Source of the DNA: Tildeniella nuda ZEHNDER 1965/U140
Lineage (GTDB): Bacteria; Cyanobacteriota; Cyanobacteriia; Leptolyngbyales; Leptolyngbyaceae
Assembly: GCA_019358895.1 (NCBI GenBank)
Contig: JAHHIG010000002.1
Location: forward strand, 434,001-498,000
Length of the DNA: 64,000 nucleotides
Reading direction: 5' to 3'
Shown here: positions 1 to 8,680 of the stretch, in pieces
Position numbering within the stretch: the first letter of the stretch is position 1
How the letters are laid out: the number at the start of each line of letters is the position of its first letter
The notes under the pieces: model-generated
Told to the model about the DNA's origin: nothing
Seen by the model: only the letters and a program-made list of their open reading frames with translations
Database searches by the model: none
Made by a program: the position numbers and the translations under genes

Positions 1-215
1 GTGTGAGAGGGGCGATCGTTCGACATGGAGAAAGAATTTTATTCGCGGAACTCCCGTTTTATTACTGCAACTGAGAGTTAACCCGAAACATTCCAGCTAA
101 CATCCAAAAAGGGGACGATTAGCTTGAATTTTTCAGTTTGATTGAGTCGCCATTAATTTCACCCTAAATTGCACAAGACATCTTTGCATTAATTATCCAA
201 TCATCTCTGAAGATA

Positions 216-1334
216 ATGAACAATAGCTTGTTGAAAGAACGAAGTCTTTACCGTTCTGACCCAGTTGCCTATTTTCTGGTTGAAAAGCTTCGTTGCTCGT
301 CTAACAGTATTATAGTGTGGTCAATTACAGTTTCTGTTGTGCTTTCTCTCCTCACTGCATTACTCAGCAATACATTGTGGTCTAAACCAGGACAGGTAGG
401 ATTACTACAAGATTGGGTACCCTGGATAGCTGCAATCGTTATCAATCCAGTTGTTTTTGGATATTATCTGTGGAGTTTTCGGGCAACTAGAAATGTAATT
501 CAAAACCTCGAAACGTCTGATGTAGTAGAAATCGACGAATTAGAGATAGAGCCGATAATCTCAACTCTATACCATCAGAAGTGGCGTTCTTTGTTAGCGC
601 TTGCTAGTGGTATTAGTTTTAGCACCTTCGTGTTTTCTGCTCAAACTCATTTAGAAAAAAGTTGGGGCGGTTCAGGTTACCTACCAAACTTAAGTATCTC
701 GGTTGCCACCCTGATAGTTGTCTATGTTGGCAGTATGCTAATTCTCAACCTCATCAATAACATCCAGATTTTTCATAGAATCTTCAAAGAAAAGAAGCTT
801 AACGTCAATCCGCTTCATCCCGATCGCTCTGGCGGACTACGTTCTCTCAGTGATTACTCCCTCAAAACGGCATACCTGATCTCTATTTTAGGAGTTTGGA
901 CGGGTATTGTTGGATACCAGATTATTACACAGGGTAGTAAACAAGATTATTGGTACTTGGGTCTTATGGTTTTGCTATACATTGTTCTATCAATTACGTG
1001 TTTTTTTGGTCCGTTACTGACCGCCCATAGAGGCATGGAAAAAGCCAAGGAAGATCTCTTACATGAGATTGCCCGACAATTTGAGTCAGATTATTCGCAA
1101 ATTCGTACTGGCTTGACCGAAGATGCAGAGACGCTTAAAAAAAGAACCGAAAAAATTCGAGAGTTACGTGCAGTTTATACAATGACTGACGAATTCCCTG
1201 TATGGCCCTTTAATGTCCAAACTTTTCGCCGTTATCTACTAACAGTCCCTGCTCCATTACTCGCTCCCTTGCTTGGATTGCTTCAAAAAGTTTTGGGGCT
1301 TTTGCTGAAGAAATGGGGCATCAGCTTAGGTTAG
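216..1334 (+). CDS. Multi-pass membrane protein of unknown function
   Basis: A 372-residue protein that I do not recognise. Hydrophobic stretches suggest about six membrane segments near residues 34-54, 65-88, 125-143, 160-185, 218-238 and 248-272. Two charged regions separate or follow them, around 90-120 and a long one around 275-335 rich in Glu, Lys and Arg that may be helical. A last hydrophobic stretch near 345-365 could be amphipathic or a membrane re-entry. No catalytic motif stands out. The ATG has only a weak purine-rich stretch upstream. The base composition is more AT-rich than the neighbouring alaS, which fits an accessory gene. No neighbour suggests a function. Confidence 0.75.
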   Translation: MNNSLLKERSLYRSDPVAYFLVEKLRCSSNSIIVWSITVSVVLSLLTALLSNTLWSKPGQVGLLQDWVPWIAAIVINPVVFGYYLWSFRATRNVIQNLETSDVVEIDELEIEPIISTLYHQKWRSLLALASGISFSTFVFSAQTHLEKSWGGSGYLPNLSISVATLIVVYVGSMLILNLINNIQIFHRIFKEKKLNVNPLHPDRSGGLRSLSDYSLKTAYLISILGVWTGIVGYQIITQGSKQDYWYLGLMVLLYIVLSITCFFGPLLTAHRGMEKAKEDLLHEIARQFESDYSQIRTGLTEDAETLKKRTEKIRELRAVYTMTDEFPVWPFNVQTFRRYLLTVPAPLLAPLLGLLQKVLGLLLKKWGISLG

Positions 1335-1430
1335 CGATCGCCACTCTTCCTAATTAGATGAAGTATAGGGAACTTATCTCGCCTTCGAGGGATTGCCTGG
1401 AGTTCAGCAGCATTAGGAGAGATGGATTCG

Positions 1431-1683
1431 AATGAGGACTACACCAACTATCCAAGCGCCAGTTGCGGAAGTACGTGTACATCGTCTGTCAGGCTGGGCA
1501 ATCACTGGGTAGCGAACGCCAGCGACAGCCTTCAACCAGAACATAGAGCATGGCATTCAGGATTTCCCACCAGTCAACGCTGCGAGGACGACCGCCGGGT
1601 TTTGCTGCTGGAAGTAACGCACTCAAAACTTCGTATTGGGCGTGGGTGCGGTGACTGGGATCTGCTTTACTCATCTGGCTCAC
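1431..1683 (-). pseudogene. IS5-family transposase, N-terminal fragment
   Basis: The reverse strand encodes a piece typical of the N-terminal (DUF4096-like) domain of IS5-family transposases: GGRPRSVDWWEILNAMLYVL followed by EGCRWRSLPSD. The open frame ends at TGA (1489-1491), where the family normally has Trp. Beyond the stop the same frame continues as QTMYTYFRNWRLD, the expected next segment, so a nonsense mutation interrupts it. The DDE catalytic region is absent. This is a decayed insertion-sequence stub. A different IS5-like C-terminal remnant lies near 52.6 kb; nothing shows that the two came from one copy. Confidence 0.8.
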
Positions 1684-1734
1684 TCAGGGCTGTAGATATT
1701 TGCTATTCGCAGCCTACACTGAGTGAGCTTTTTT
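1678..1734 (+). terminator. Terminator-like hairpin next to the IS stub
   Basis: GCTCACTCAG (1678-1687) is matched by CTGAGTGAGC (1719-1728) and followed directly by six T. On the plus strand this has the form of a Rho-independent terminator. It abuts the start of the transposase fragment, so it could also be a leftover IS end. Confidence 0.45.
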
Positions 1735-1798
1735 ACGCCCTTCCTGACTTCTCAAACATCCCCTGAGAAGGAATCGACTAGCTTACAACGGGAAAAGG

Positions 1799-2059
1799 TT
1801 ACATTTCTGTGCCCGGCAAAGGGATTTCTCTGCCACTTTCGTACACTGTTTCAATCCAGAGTTCGCGGGCTTCATTGATGTTAGAAACGGCTTCCTCTAA
1901 GGTGTCTCCTTGAGTTAAGCATCCCGGTAAATCTTTGATTTCAGCCACATAACCACCCTCTTCAACATCTGGATAGAGTGTGATGGGATAACTTAGCTTC
2001 AGATAATAAGCTAAGGCGTTTCGATCAGTTGTCGTCTGTTGATTGGTCACTGCTTTCAT
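1799..2059 (-). CDS. hicB: HicB-family antitoxin
   Basis: An 86-residue protein with the HicB partial RNase-H-like fold signature: YPITLYPDVEEGGYVAEI, then DLPGCLTQGDTLEEAVSNI and EARELWIE. HicB proteins neutralise the HicA mRNA interferase and often repress their own operon. I chose the ATG at 2059 because it begins close to the domain; an in-frame upstream start at 2089 would add ten residues lying within hicA. The gene follows hicA in the same direction with a 35-base overlap, the usual toxin-first order. The C-terminus is short and shows no clear DNA-binding domain. Confidence 0.88.
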   Translation of the reverse strand: MKAVTNQQTTTDRNALAYYLKLSYPITLYPDVEEGGYVAEIKDLPGCLTQGDTLEEAVSNINEARELWIETVYESGREIPLPGTEM

Positions 2060-2228
2060 CCTGCCACTGCTGTAGATTGAGCAATTCAACGATGCGCTTT
2101 ATGTAGACTCGTCTAACTTTTTTGCCGCCCTTCTTGGGAATCGTAAAAACCTGTCCCTGGTCATCTTCAAAGGTATGATGACTGCCTTTAGAGCGCTTTT
2201 CAACAAAGCCGAATGCTTCCAACAGCAA
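2025..2228 (-). CDS. hicA: HicA-family mRNA interferase toxin
   Basis: A small basic protein with the HicA double-stranded-RNA-binding-like signature: FGFVEKRSKGSHHTFED, where the His of GSHH is the catalytic residue in the family. HicA toxins cleave mRNA when not bound by HicB. The start is uncertain. The listed frame opens at TTG (2228), but it stays open upstream to about 2290 and encodes KLRKLVEYFLTLPVEANF, a segment that looks genuine, so a non-ATG start further up is likely. The tail after the core is Ser/Asp-rich. It overlaps hicB and lies close downstream of alaS on the same strand. Confidence 0.85.
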   Translation of the reverse strand: MLLEAFGFVEKRSKGSHHTFEDDQGQVFTIPKKGGKKVRRVYIKRIVELLNLQQWQDESSDQSTDDN

Positions 2229-2304
2229 ACAAACATCATTAAAATTTGCTTCGACTGGAAGCGTCAGGAAATACTCAACCAGTTTGCGTAGCTTACTTAC
2301 CAGA

Positions 2305-4947
2305 TTAGCTCAAACCGGAGATTAGCTGATGCTTGGCTTCTGCAAGCGCTTCGGGTAGCTTGCTGGCATCGCGTCCGCCTGCCTGAGCGAGGTTGGGTCG
2401 TCCGCCGCCACCGCCGCCTGTAAGTTTAGCGATCGCGCCTACCAGTTTCCCAGCCTGCAAGCCTTTTTGAATGACGGCAGGGCTGAAGGCAGCAACGAGG
2501 CTAACTTTATCGGGTTCGGGCACAGAACCGAGGACAACCGCACCATTCGTCAGCTTTTGTTGAAGTTGTTCCGCAGCGGTTTTGAGGGATTCAGGGTCAA
2601 CGCCATCGAGTTGGGCAATGAGGATGTGAAACTCGCCGATCGCTTCAGCCTGGGACAGGAGACTATCGGCTTTGGCAAGGGCAAGCTGACCTTTAGCGGT
2701 TTCAAGCTGCTTTTGAGTCGTCTTGAGTTCGGTTTGCAGCGCGGTGATGCGATCGCTAATCTCTTCTGGTTTGACCTTGAAGCGATCGCTGAGGTCGCGC
2801 ACAACAGCATCGCGCAGGTTCAGGTATTCAAGCACAGCGGTTCCTGCAATGGCTTCAATCCGACGAATGCCCGCCGCAACGCCTGTTTCAGAAACGATTT
2901 TGAAGAGACCGATTTCAGCCGTATTGCTTACGTGAGTGCCGCCACACAGTTCCATCGATACGCCTGCCACATCCAGCACACGGACTTCGCTACCGTACTT
3001 TTCACCAAACATGGCGATCGCGCCTTTTGCTTTTGCCTCGGCGATCGGCATGATGGATGTTTGAGCATGATGCGCCTCGGCAACCCAGGTGTTGACCTGT
3101 TCTTCGACCTGTTGAACTTCTTCAGGCGTGAGGGGACGAGAGAAGTGGAAGTCAAAGCGGAGGCGATCGAAGGAAACCAGCGAACCCGCCTGCGAAATGT
3201 TATCGTCCACTAGCTTTTTCAGCGCCGATTGAAGGAGATGCGTTGCAGTGTGGTGTGCTTGAGCGCGACGACGGCAAGCAAGATCGATCTGGGCAGTGAC
3301 GGAATCGCCTGTGTGCAGAGTGCCCCGCTCGACGCGACCGTAGTGGACAAAGAAGGCAGATTCTTTCTGTACGTCTTCAATGCGAACCAACACATCGTCA
3401 CCAGAGAGATAGCCGCGATCGCCCACCTGTCCGCCCGACTCAGCGTAGAACGGCGTTTGATCCAGCACGACCTGAACTTCAGTACCTGCTTCCACCATTT
3501 GTTTGGGCTTGCCGTTCACCATTAAGACCTGTACAGCCGCTTCGGTGACAGGCTGGGTATACCCCAAAAACTCAGTTTGCTCAATGTGGTCTGCCAGTTG
3601 ATCCAGGGTGCCTTGAGCAGTGAGGTCGATCGTGGTGTGTGCCATTTGAGAGCGTCGCCGCTGCTGCTCCATTTCTGCCTCAAAGCCTTTGGTATCGACA
3701 GTCAAGCCTTTTTCAGCCGCGATTTCTTCCGTCAACTCTACGGGGAAGCCGTAGGTGTCGTAGAGCGTGAACGCATCGGTGCCAGAAATTTGTCCACCTG
3801 TGCCCATTTGCTCGGTGATGTCTGCCAGCAGCTTTTCACCCCGATCGAGCGTCTTCAAGAAGCTAATTTCTTCTCGTTGCAGCGCGACTTTAATGGTGCG
3901 CTCCATGACGCGCACATTGGGATAGGCGGACTCCGAGAGAGCGATCGCAGCTTCGGCAACTTTGGGCGTGAACTCGCGATCGATGCCAATTAAGCGACCA
4001 TAGCGAATGACGCGACGAATCAGCCGACGCAGTACATAGCCCCGACCTTCATTGGATGCCACAATGCCATCGGCGATCATGTGCACAACGGCACGGACGT
4101 GATCCCCAATGACTTTAAGCGCAATTTTGGTCGTTTCGTCCACTGTGGTGTAGTCGAGATTGGCGATCGACGCTGCCTTCTGAATGATCGGCAAAATCAG
4201 GTCAGTTTCGTAGTTGTTAGGCACTTTCTGGAGGATTTGCGCCATCCGTTCCAGACCCAATCCCGTATCAATGTTCTTGTTTGCCAGCGGGGTCAGCGTA
4301 CCTGCGGCATCCCGGTTGTACTGCATGAACACCAGATTGTAGAACTCAATGAATCGGGTGTCGTCTTCCAGGTCAATGTGGTCGTCGCCCTTTTCGGGAT
4401 GGAAGTCGTAGTAAATCTCGGAGCAGGGACCACACGGACCTGTCGGACCCAACGCCCAAAAGTTATCCTTCTCACCCAAGCGCTGAATCCGATGGGCAGG
4501 AATGCCAATTTCGTCACGCCACATTGCAAAGGCTTCGTCATCGTCTTCAAACACGCTTACGACGAGACGACCGGGCGGCAACCCAAAGACTTTGGTAGAC
4601 AGTTCCCACGCCCACGCGATCGCCTGCGACTTAAAGTAGTCCCCAAAGCTGAAGTTGCCCAACATCTCAAAGAAGGTGTGGTGCCGTGCCGTGCGTCCCA
4701 CATTCTCAATATCGTTGGTGCGAATGCATTTCTGCGAGGTGGTAGCGCGAGGAAACTCCGCCGGACGCTGTCCCAAAAAGATGGGCTTAAATGGCAACAT
4801 CCCAGCGATCGTCAGCAGCACAGTGGGATCTTCCGGCACCAGAGAGGCGCTGGGCAAGATCTTGTGCCCTTTGGCTGCATAGAAGTCGAGAAAGGTCTGC
4901 CGAATTTGAGCGCCTGTCGTTCGATCACCTTTGGGGGGAGTAGCCAT
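2305..4947 (-). CDS. alaS: Alanyl-tRNA synthetase
   Basis: An 880-residue class II synthetase of normal length that charges tRNA(Ala) in the cytoplasm. The N-terminal catalytic domain begins with the expected [20 protein letters not shown] and contains [15 protein letters not shown]. The editing domain has the zinc-site motifs HHTATHLLQ (near residue 570) and CGGTHV (near 670). The C-terminal part holds a coiled-coil stretch and then the glycine-rich [15 protein letters not shown] of the C-Ala domain. The ATG at 4947 starts the conserved N-terminus. All motifs look intact. Long opposite-strand ORFs here are shadows of this gene. Confidence 0.98.
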   Translation of the reverse strand: MATPPKGDRTTGAQIRQTFLDFYAAKGHKILPSASLVPEDPTVLLTIAGMLPFKPIFLGQRPAEFPRATTSQKCIRTNDIENVGRTARHHTFFEMLGNFSFGDYFKSQAIAWAWELSTKVFGLPPGRLVVSVFEDDDEAFAMWRDEIGIPAHRIQRLGEKDNFWALGPTGPCGPCSEIYYDFHPEKGDDHIDLEDDTRFIEFYNLVFMQYNRDAAGTLTPLANKNIDTGLGLERMAQILQKVPNNYETDLILPIIQKAASIANLDYTTVDETTKIALKVIGDHVRAVVHMIADGIVASNEGRGYVLRRLIRRVIRYGRLIGIDREFTPKVAEAAIALSESAYPNVRVMERTIKVALQREEISFLKTLDRGEKLLADITEQMGTGGQISGTDAFTLYDTYGFPVELTEEIAAEKGLTVDTKGFEAEMEQQRRRSQMAHTTIDLTAQGTLDQLADHIEQTEFLGYTQPVTEAAVQVLMVNGKPKQMVEAGTEVQVVLDQTPFYAESGGQVGDRGYLSGDDVLVRIEDVQKESAFFVHYGRVERGTLHTGDSVTAQIDLACRRRAQAHHTATHLLQSALKKLVDDNISQAGSLVSFDRLRFDFHFSRPLTPEEVQQVEEQVNTWVAEAHHAQTSIMPIAEAKAKGAIAMFGEKYGSEVRVLDVAGVSMELCGGTHVSNTAEIGLFKIVSETGVAAGIRRIEAIAGTAVLEYLNLRDAVVRDLSDRFKVKPEEISDRITALQTELKTTQKQLETAKGQLALAKADSLLSQAEAIGEFHILIAQLDGVDPESLKTAAEQLQQKLTNGAVVLGSVPEPDKVSLVAAFSPAVIQKGLQAGKLVGAIAKLTGGGGGGRPNLAQAGGRDASKLPEALAEAKHQLISGLS

Positions 4948-5110
4948 GAAACGTGGTGGGGGTCTGTAAGAAATTATTCGCTGATCTTAATGATGCCGCA
5001 TGAACCAGCCAATCTCCCACTGCGATCGGGGTTAATTCGAGATTCACTCTATGAAAGAGCAAGCGTTGTTGGAGTCTTGACTCAGCGGCATGGCAGAACG
5101 ATCGCATTCA

Positions 5111-5416
5111 CTACTCCAGCAATTTCTGTAGCAGGGTGTAAACGTCTTTTTTGTCTCCATCCTTACGTCTACCAATGCCAACCACTAAAACAAGAACTTG
5201 CGTTTGCTCAACCCTGTAGACGATTCGATAGCGTTGCCCCACTGCCCTCACGCTACGAAAGCCTGAAAGATTATCCACCAGTGCTTTCCCCTGTTTCTCA
5301 GGCTCAACTTTGAGCTGGTCGATGCGCTCACTCAGCTTCTCTTGTTCGCGTCGATCGTTAATGGCAGCCAGCATTTCTAAGGCAAGGGGAGTGAGTTGAA
5401 TCGTATACTCAACCAT
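5111..5416 (-). CDS. RelE/ParE-family toxin
   Basis: A 101-residue protein with the ParE/RelE fold pattern: YTIQLTPLALEMLAAINDRR, then LVDNLSGFRSVRAVGQRYRI and a final strand VLVLVVGIGRRKDG. RelE-type toxins cut ribosome-bound mRNA and ParE types poison gyrase; sequence alone does not decide. It lies three bases downstream of a Phd/YefM-type antitoxin gene and forms a classical two-gene operon with it. Length and C-terminus look complete. Confidence 0.9.
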   Translation of the reverse strand: MVEYTIQLTPLALEMLAAINDRREQEKLSERIDQLKVEPEKQGKALVDNLSGFRSVRAVGQRYRIVYRVEQTQVLVLVVGIGRRKDGDKKDVYTLLQKLLE

Positions 5417-5419
5417 TGC

Positions 5420-5683
5420 TTACAGCCCTAGCTGTGCTTTTGCATTCTCCCAGGAAATGGTATTGCCTTGTTCTGCTTGAAGGATGCCTTGGCGAAGTTT
5501 AGCAACGAATTCGGTATCGGTCAGGATGTCGAGGGTTTCGAGTAGCTCGGTGAGATGTGTGTAGCTGAGTGCCGCAATAACAGGCACACCATCTTGAGTA
5601 ATGATGATGGGTTCATTGGTCAGTTCACCGGGAAGGTTGGGGAGTTGTTGCTGTGCCTGGGCGATCGTCAGTTGTTTGGGCAT
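5420..5683 (-). CDS. Phd/YefM-family antitoxin
   Basis: An 87-residue protein with the Phd/YefM N-terminal DNA-binding fold: LTIAQAQQQLPNLPGEL, then PIIITQDGVPVIAALSYTHL. The C-terminal half (TDTEFVAKLRQGILQAEQGN) is typical of the toxin-binding tail. It precedes the RelE/ParE-like toxin with almost no gap, so the pair is probably co-transcribed and autoregulated. The ATG at 5683 begins the domain. Confidence 0.9.
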   Translation of the reverse strand: MPKQLTIAQAQQQLPNLPGELTNEPIIITQDGVPVIAALSYTHLTELLETLDILTDTEFVAKLRQGILQAEQGNTISWENAKAQLGL

Positions 5684-5827
5684 ACCGCAAGAGAGGAGTC
5701 AGGGTGAATTCACTCTAACACCCGCTATCAGAGAAGAAGCACTCCTAGTTTAGGACTGTTAGGGGCGATCGCAGGGGATTGTTGGGTTTCGCATCATCCG
5801 ATGGCTTATAGGTAAGCGCTTGTACGC

Positions 5828-5895
5828 AGAAACCGGGTTTCTCCATGAGCAGTGATCGCTTAAGCAGGCAGCTTGCGTCCAGAAACCCGGTTTCT
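5828..5895. repeat. Paired AGAAACC-GGTTTCT repeat, copy A
   Basis: Two palindromic 15-mers, AGAAACCGGGTTTCT (5828-5842) and AGAAACCCGGTTTCT (5881-5895), are the reverse complement of each other and bracket about 38 bases. Three more such pairs occur at 6536-6600, 13073-13140 and 23301-23365. It is a small non-coding element, probably a miniature inverted-repeat element. Confidence 0.85.
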
Positions 5896-5967
5896 TGTAA
5901 GGCGATCGTCCTTGTCAACTGCTCTACACTAAAGCTAGCGATAACGGTGATGTAGTAACGGAAAGCG

Positions 5968-6525
5968 ATGACTTCGACAAAAGTTCGCCTCTGGACGGTT
6001 GAAGAATACCACCGCATGATTGAAGCGGGCATTTTAACGCCGAGCGATCGTGTGGAGCTAATTGAAGGAAATATTGTTTCAATGGCGGCAAAGAACCCTC
6101 CCCATGCTGCTACAAATCTCTGTGCCGCCGATTACCTGAAACAGCTTTTGGCAGGTATGGCACTGGTACGCATTCAAGACCCGATTCAACTGAGTCAGTA
6201 CTCCGAGCCGGAACCCGATATTGCGATCGTTGCACTCAATGCGCGTAAGTATATAGACCACCATCCAACACCTGCCGAAGTGCTGCTGCTTATTGAAGTT
6301 GCTGATACATCGTTACAAGACGATCGCACGGTCAAAGCACCCCTCTATGCCAAAGCAGGCATTTTAGAGTACTGGATTTTGGACGTGAATACCCGACAGG
6401 TGTACGTGTTCCGTGATCCATTAGAGGATGGTTACGCGCAGGAAGTTGTCTTAAATGGAGAGAATACCCTGAGTACGATCGCGTTTCCAGAGCTTCCCAT
6501 CTCTCTAAACCAACTCTTTCCTTGA
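5968..6525 (+). CDS. Uma2-family (DUF820) endonuclease-like protein, copy 1
   Basis: A 185-residue member of the Uma2/DUF820 family, a PD-(D/E)xK nuclease-fold family expanded in cyanobacteria; its biological role is not settled. Visible core: RVELIEGNIVSMA near the N-terminus, EPEPDIAIV, then LLIEVADTSLQDDRTVK with the likely metal-binding Glu and Lys, and AGILEYWILDVNTRQVYVFRDP. Length is normal. Copies of the same 15-mer-pair repeat flank it at 5828-5895 and 6536-6600. Three more Uma2 genes lie within 6 kb. Confidence 0.92.
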   Translation: MTSTKVRLWTVEEYHRMIEAGILTPSDRVELIEGNIVSMAAKNPPHAATNLCAADYLKQLLAGMALVRIQDPIQLSQYSEPEPDIAIVALNARKYIDHHPTPAEVLLLIEVADTSLQDDRTVKAPLYAKAGILEYWILDVNTRQVYVFRDPLEDGYAQEVVLNGENTLSTIAFPELPISLNQLFP

Positions 6526-6535
6526 TCACCCGCGC

Positions 6536-6600
6536 AGAAACCGGGTTTCTTTACAAACATAAACTGGAGCCTTTAGGTTGCATCTAGAAACCCGGTTTCT
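6536..6600. repeat. Paired AGAAACC-GGTTTCT repeat, copy B
   Basis: AGAAACCGGGTTTCT at 6536-6550 and its reverse complement at 6586-6600 enclose 35 bases. The element sits between two Uma2 genes, and its partner copy A lies on the other side of the first. Confidence 0.85.
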
Positions 6601-6661
6601 CTCAAGCTCTTCAACATGCCACACTAGAAGCAAGGATTGAGAGACTCAGGAAGCAGGCAGG

Positions 6662-7228
6662 ATGACGATCGCCACCGAGAAAAAGACCTGGACGGATGAG
6701 GAATTTATGGCGCTGTCTAGCGGTGGGCATCGCTATGAGTTGATCGATGGGGATTTAGCCGATAGGGACAATTCGGGCATGGAGCACGGTGGCATTGGCT
6801 CCTTTCTGGGAGGGCTACTGGCGATTCATGTGCGGCAACGCAAATTAGGAACGGTTTGCGACTCCAGTACTGCGTTTACCTTAAAGAGCGGCAACAAGCG
6901 TTCGCCCGATGTCTCGTTTGTTGCCAAAGAACGGCTTAAAGGTCTAAAGCGTCCGCCGCGTGGTTTCTTTCAAGGATCTCCCGACTTAGCGGTAGAAATT
7001 CTCTCACCCAACAATACCGTTGAGGAAATCCACGACAAGATTGTGGAATATTTTGAGAACGACACTCGCCTTGTTTGGGTGATTCACCCGGATGAAAAGT
7101 ATGTGCTGGTCTACCATTCACCCGAACCAGACCGTTTCTTGCGGTCTCAACATGTATTAGAGGGTGAAGCGATCGTCCCCGACTTTGCGATCGCAGTCGC
7201 CGAACTGTTTGAAGAGTGGGACTTTTAA
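6662..7228 (+). CDS. Uma2-family (DUF820) endonuclease-like protein, copy 2
   Basis: A 188-residue Uma2 protein. Core motifs: HRYELIDGDLADRDNS, then NKRSPDVSFVAKERL, then DLAVEILSPNNTVEEIHDK with the expected Glu and Lys, and RLVWVIHPDEKYVLVY. This is the complete PD-(D/E)xK pattern. It differs clearly from copy 1, so the two are not a recent duplication. The gene runs directly into the 21-bp minisatellite that follows. Confidence 0.92.
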   Translation: MTIATEKKTWTDEEFMALSSGGHRYELIDGDLADRDNSGMEHGGIGSFLGGLLAIHVRQRKLGTVCDSSTAFTLKSGNKRSPDVSFVAKERLKGLKRPPRGFFQGSPDLAVEILSPNNTVEEIHDKIVEYFENDTRLVWVIHPDEKYVLVYHSPEPDRFLRSQHVLEGEAIVPDFAIAVAELFEEWDF

Positions 7229-7320
7229 GCAGCGCGATCGCGCTACTGAGAAAAAAGATTGCGAGTTTATACACAGGCAGAAAGCTAGATTGCCTGAGAG
7301 TGCTTAACGGTAACTTCACC

Positions 7321-7509
7321 GTAAGTAACCACAGCTTTACCGTTAGTAACCACAGCTTCATCATTACTAACGATCGCTCCGGCGTAAGTAACGACAGCTT
7401 GAGCGTAAGTAACCACAGCTTGTGTGTAAGTCACCTCAGCTTGAGTGTAAGTAACCAAAGCTTCTTCATTGGTAACGACGGCTTGAGCGGACGTTACCAA
7501 CGCTTGTTC
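7321..7509. repeat. 21-bp minisatellite, nine units
   Basis: Nine head-to-tail 21-bp units, the best conserved part being GTAAGTAACCACAGCTT. Unit starts fall exactly every 21 bases (7321, 7342, 7363, and so on). Because 21 is a multiple of three, frames on both strands stay open. The plus strand reads heptapeptides like VSNHSLS and the minus strand like AVVTYAQ. A 75-codon minus-strand frame from a TTG at 7512 could be translated downstream of the 7533-8171 gene, but nothing supports it as a real protein. Units near the edges have diverged. Confidence 0.88.
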
Positions 7510-7532
7510 CAAAGCAATATCAGCAACGACGG

Positions 7533-8171
7533 TTAAGGGCGGTGGCGATCGCGGATGCCTTGTCGAAATGCCTTTGCTGCCGCTAGTGAATTGGGATTTT
7601 GCACACAGTCACTCAGCAACGCCATGTCCAGGTTGGGGAGCAGTTCGCTCTGGTCGATCGCCTCATAGCCAAAAGTCTGCGCCCATCGCTCCAGGTTCTC
7701 TGTACGCAAGTGGTAGAGCAGAAAGCCGTTGTTTTGCCAGAACCATACTTCCTGTACTCCTAAGCGCTGAAACCGTTCCAGACGATTGATATTGCCGCTC
7801 GTCACTACCACTTCAATTGCCAGATCAGGAACCGCTTTATCGGTGCCGATGCAATAGCTTTCATCGGGTTCCGTTCCAACCCGTTTGTCCGCATTGCGAA
7901 AAGTCGTGGAGCCAGTGGGGAAATATTCGGTATCCGTTTCCAGAAAATAGCTTTCTAAGAGCGTTCCAATGCTAGTTTTGCCACTTTCATGCCGACGGCT
8001 GGGTGCCACAATTTCCAGGACTCCATCCAAATAATTGATGCGATACGCCAGACGATCGCCCATCCGGGTCAGCAACGCTTCGTATTGTGACCAGGGGACG
8101 TTGGCAATCACGCGCCGTTCTTCCGGGTCATCTAGCTCTAACCATTGAGAAAGGTCTTCCAGCAGCAGCAT
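7533..8171 (-). CDS. Uma2-family (DUF820) endonuclease-like protein, copy 3
   Basis: A 212-residue Uma2 protein with a slightly longer N-terminus. Core: YRINYLDGVLEIVAPSRRHE, then GTEPDESYCIG, then VPDLAIEVVVTSGNINRLER, then EVWFWQNNGFLLYHL. The loop after the catalytic Glu has TSGNINRLER in place of the Lys-bearing stretch of other copies, so the catalytic Lys may be shifted. It is transcribed toward the 21-bp minisatellite and convergently with copy 2. Confidence 0.9.
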   Translation of the reverse strand: MLLLEDLSQWLELDDPEERRVIANVPWSQYEALLTRMGDRLAYRINYLDGVLEIVAPSRRHESGKTSIGTLLESYFLETDTEYFPTGSTTFRNADKRVGTEPDESYCIGTDKAVPDLAIEVVVTSGNINRLERFQRLGVQEVWFWQNNGFLLYHLRTENLERWAQTFGYEAIDQSELLPNLDMALLSDCVQNPNSLAAAKAFRQGIRDRHRP

Positions 8172-8680
8172 CGCCCGTTCCTCATTGCCCTTTCACTGAT
8201 TCTAATGCGGATTCTAGCCCCTGCCTTGATGCCTCTCGGTGCTGCCACGGTGCTGAGCGAACTGCTAGCGTTTTCAGCTACAGGATAGGATTATCGATGG
8301 GTGGTTAGTCAAGACCAGATTCATTGTTAAGGAGCGATCGCCCTGGCGGAAGCAACGATCGCTCCTGCCGAATCAACATCAGGGAGGATAGCCCTTAAAG
8401 GAATAGGATGGGAAGCAAGACCTCGCCACACCTATGAGAATCTTAAGTTTTCGGTCTTACCCCTTTCGCATAGCTAATATGCAGCAAGGCGCAGCCAATT
8501 ATCTCAATCGAGATTTTAGACTGCGAGATTTCAGCCTAATCGTCTAAATCAAGGATCTTAGACGGCAAGAGACTGTCTAAATGCTCTAGCCAGAGTAGTT
8601 AGACAGATGAATTCTGGGAATACTGCAAACGGGTGGAACACTTTATCCACAAAGTCAGAGTGTTTAATAGAGGTAGAGCG
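8172..8680. other. Gene-free stretch upstream of the GTPase gene
   Basis: About 500 bases between the divergent starts of Uma2 copy 3 and the GTPase gene. I see HIP1 sites near 8335-8360 and short repeats of GTCTAA/TTAGAC around 8535-8605, but no convincing ORF, RNA gene or clear promoter. Confidence 0.5.

Noticed and set aside
1422-1766. 114-codon plus-strand open frame
   Set aside because: It is antisense to the IS5 transposase fragment, whose reverse-strand translation matches a known family.
2467-3213. 248-codon plus-strand open frame opposite alaS
   Set aside because: Antisense to the conserved editing and C-terminal domains of alaS, with no protein-family pattern.
4081-5313. 410-codon plus-strand open frame
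   Set aside because: It lies almost wholly opposite alaS and the ParE-like gene; its translation has no recognisable family pattern, so it is a shadow frame.
7216-7536. Repeat protein encoded on the plus strand of the first minisatellite
   Set aside because: It overlaps the end of Uma2 copy 2 and reads equally open on the other strand; no independent support for translation.
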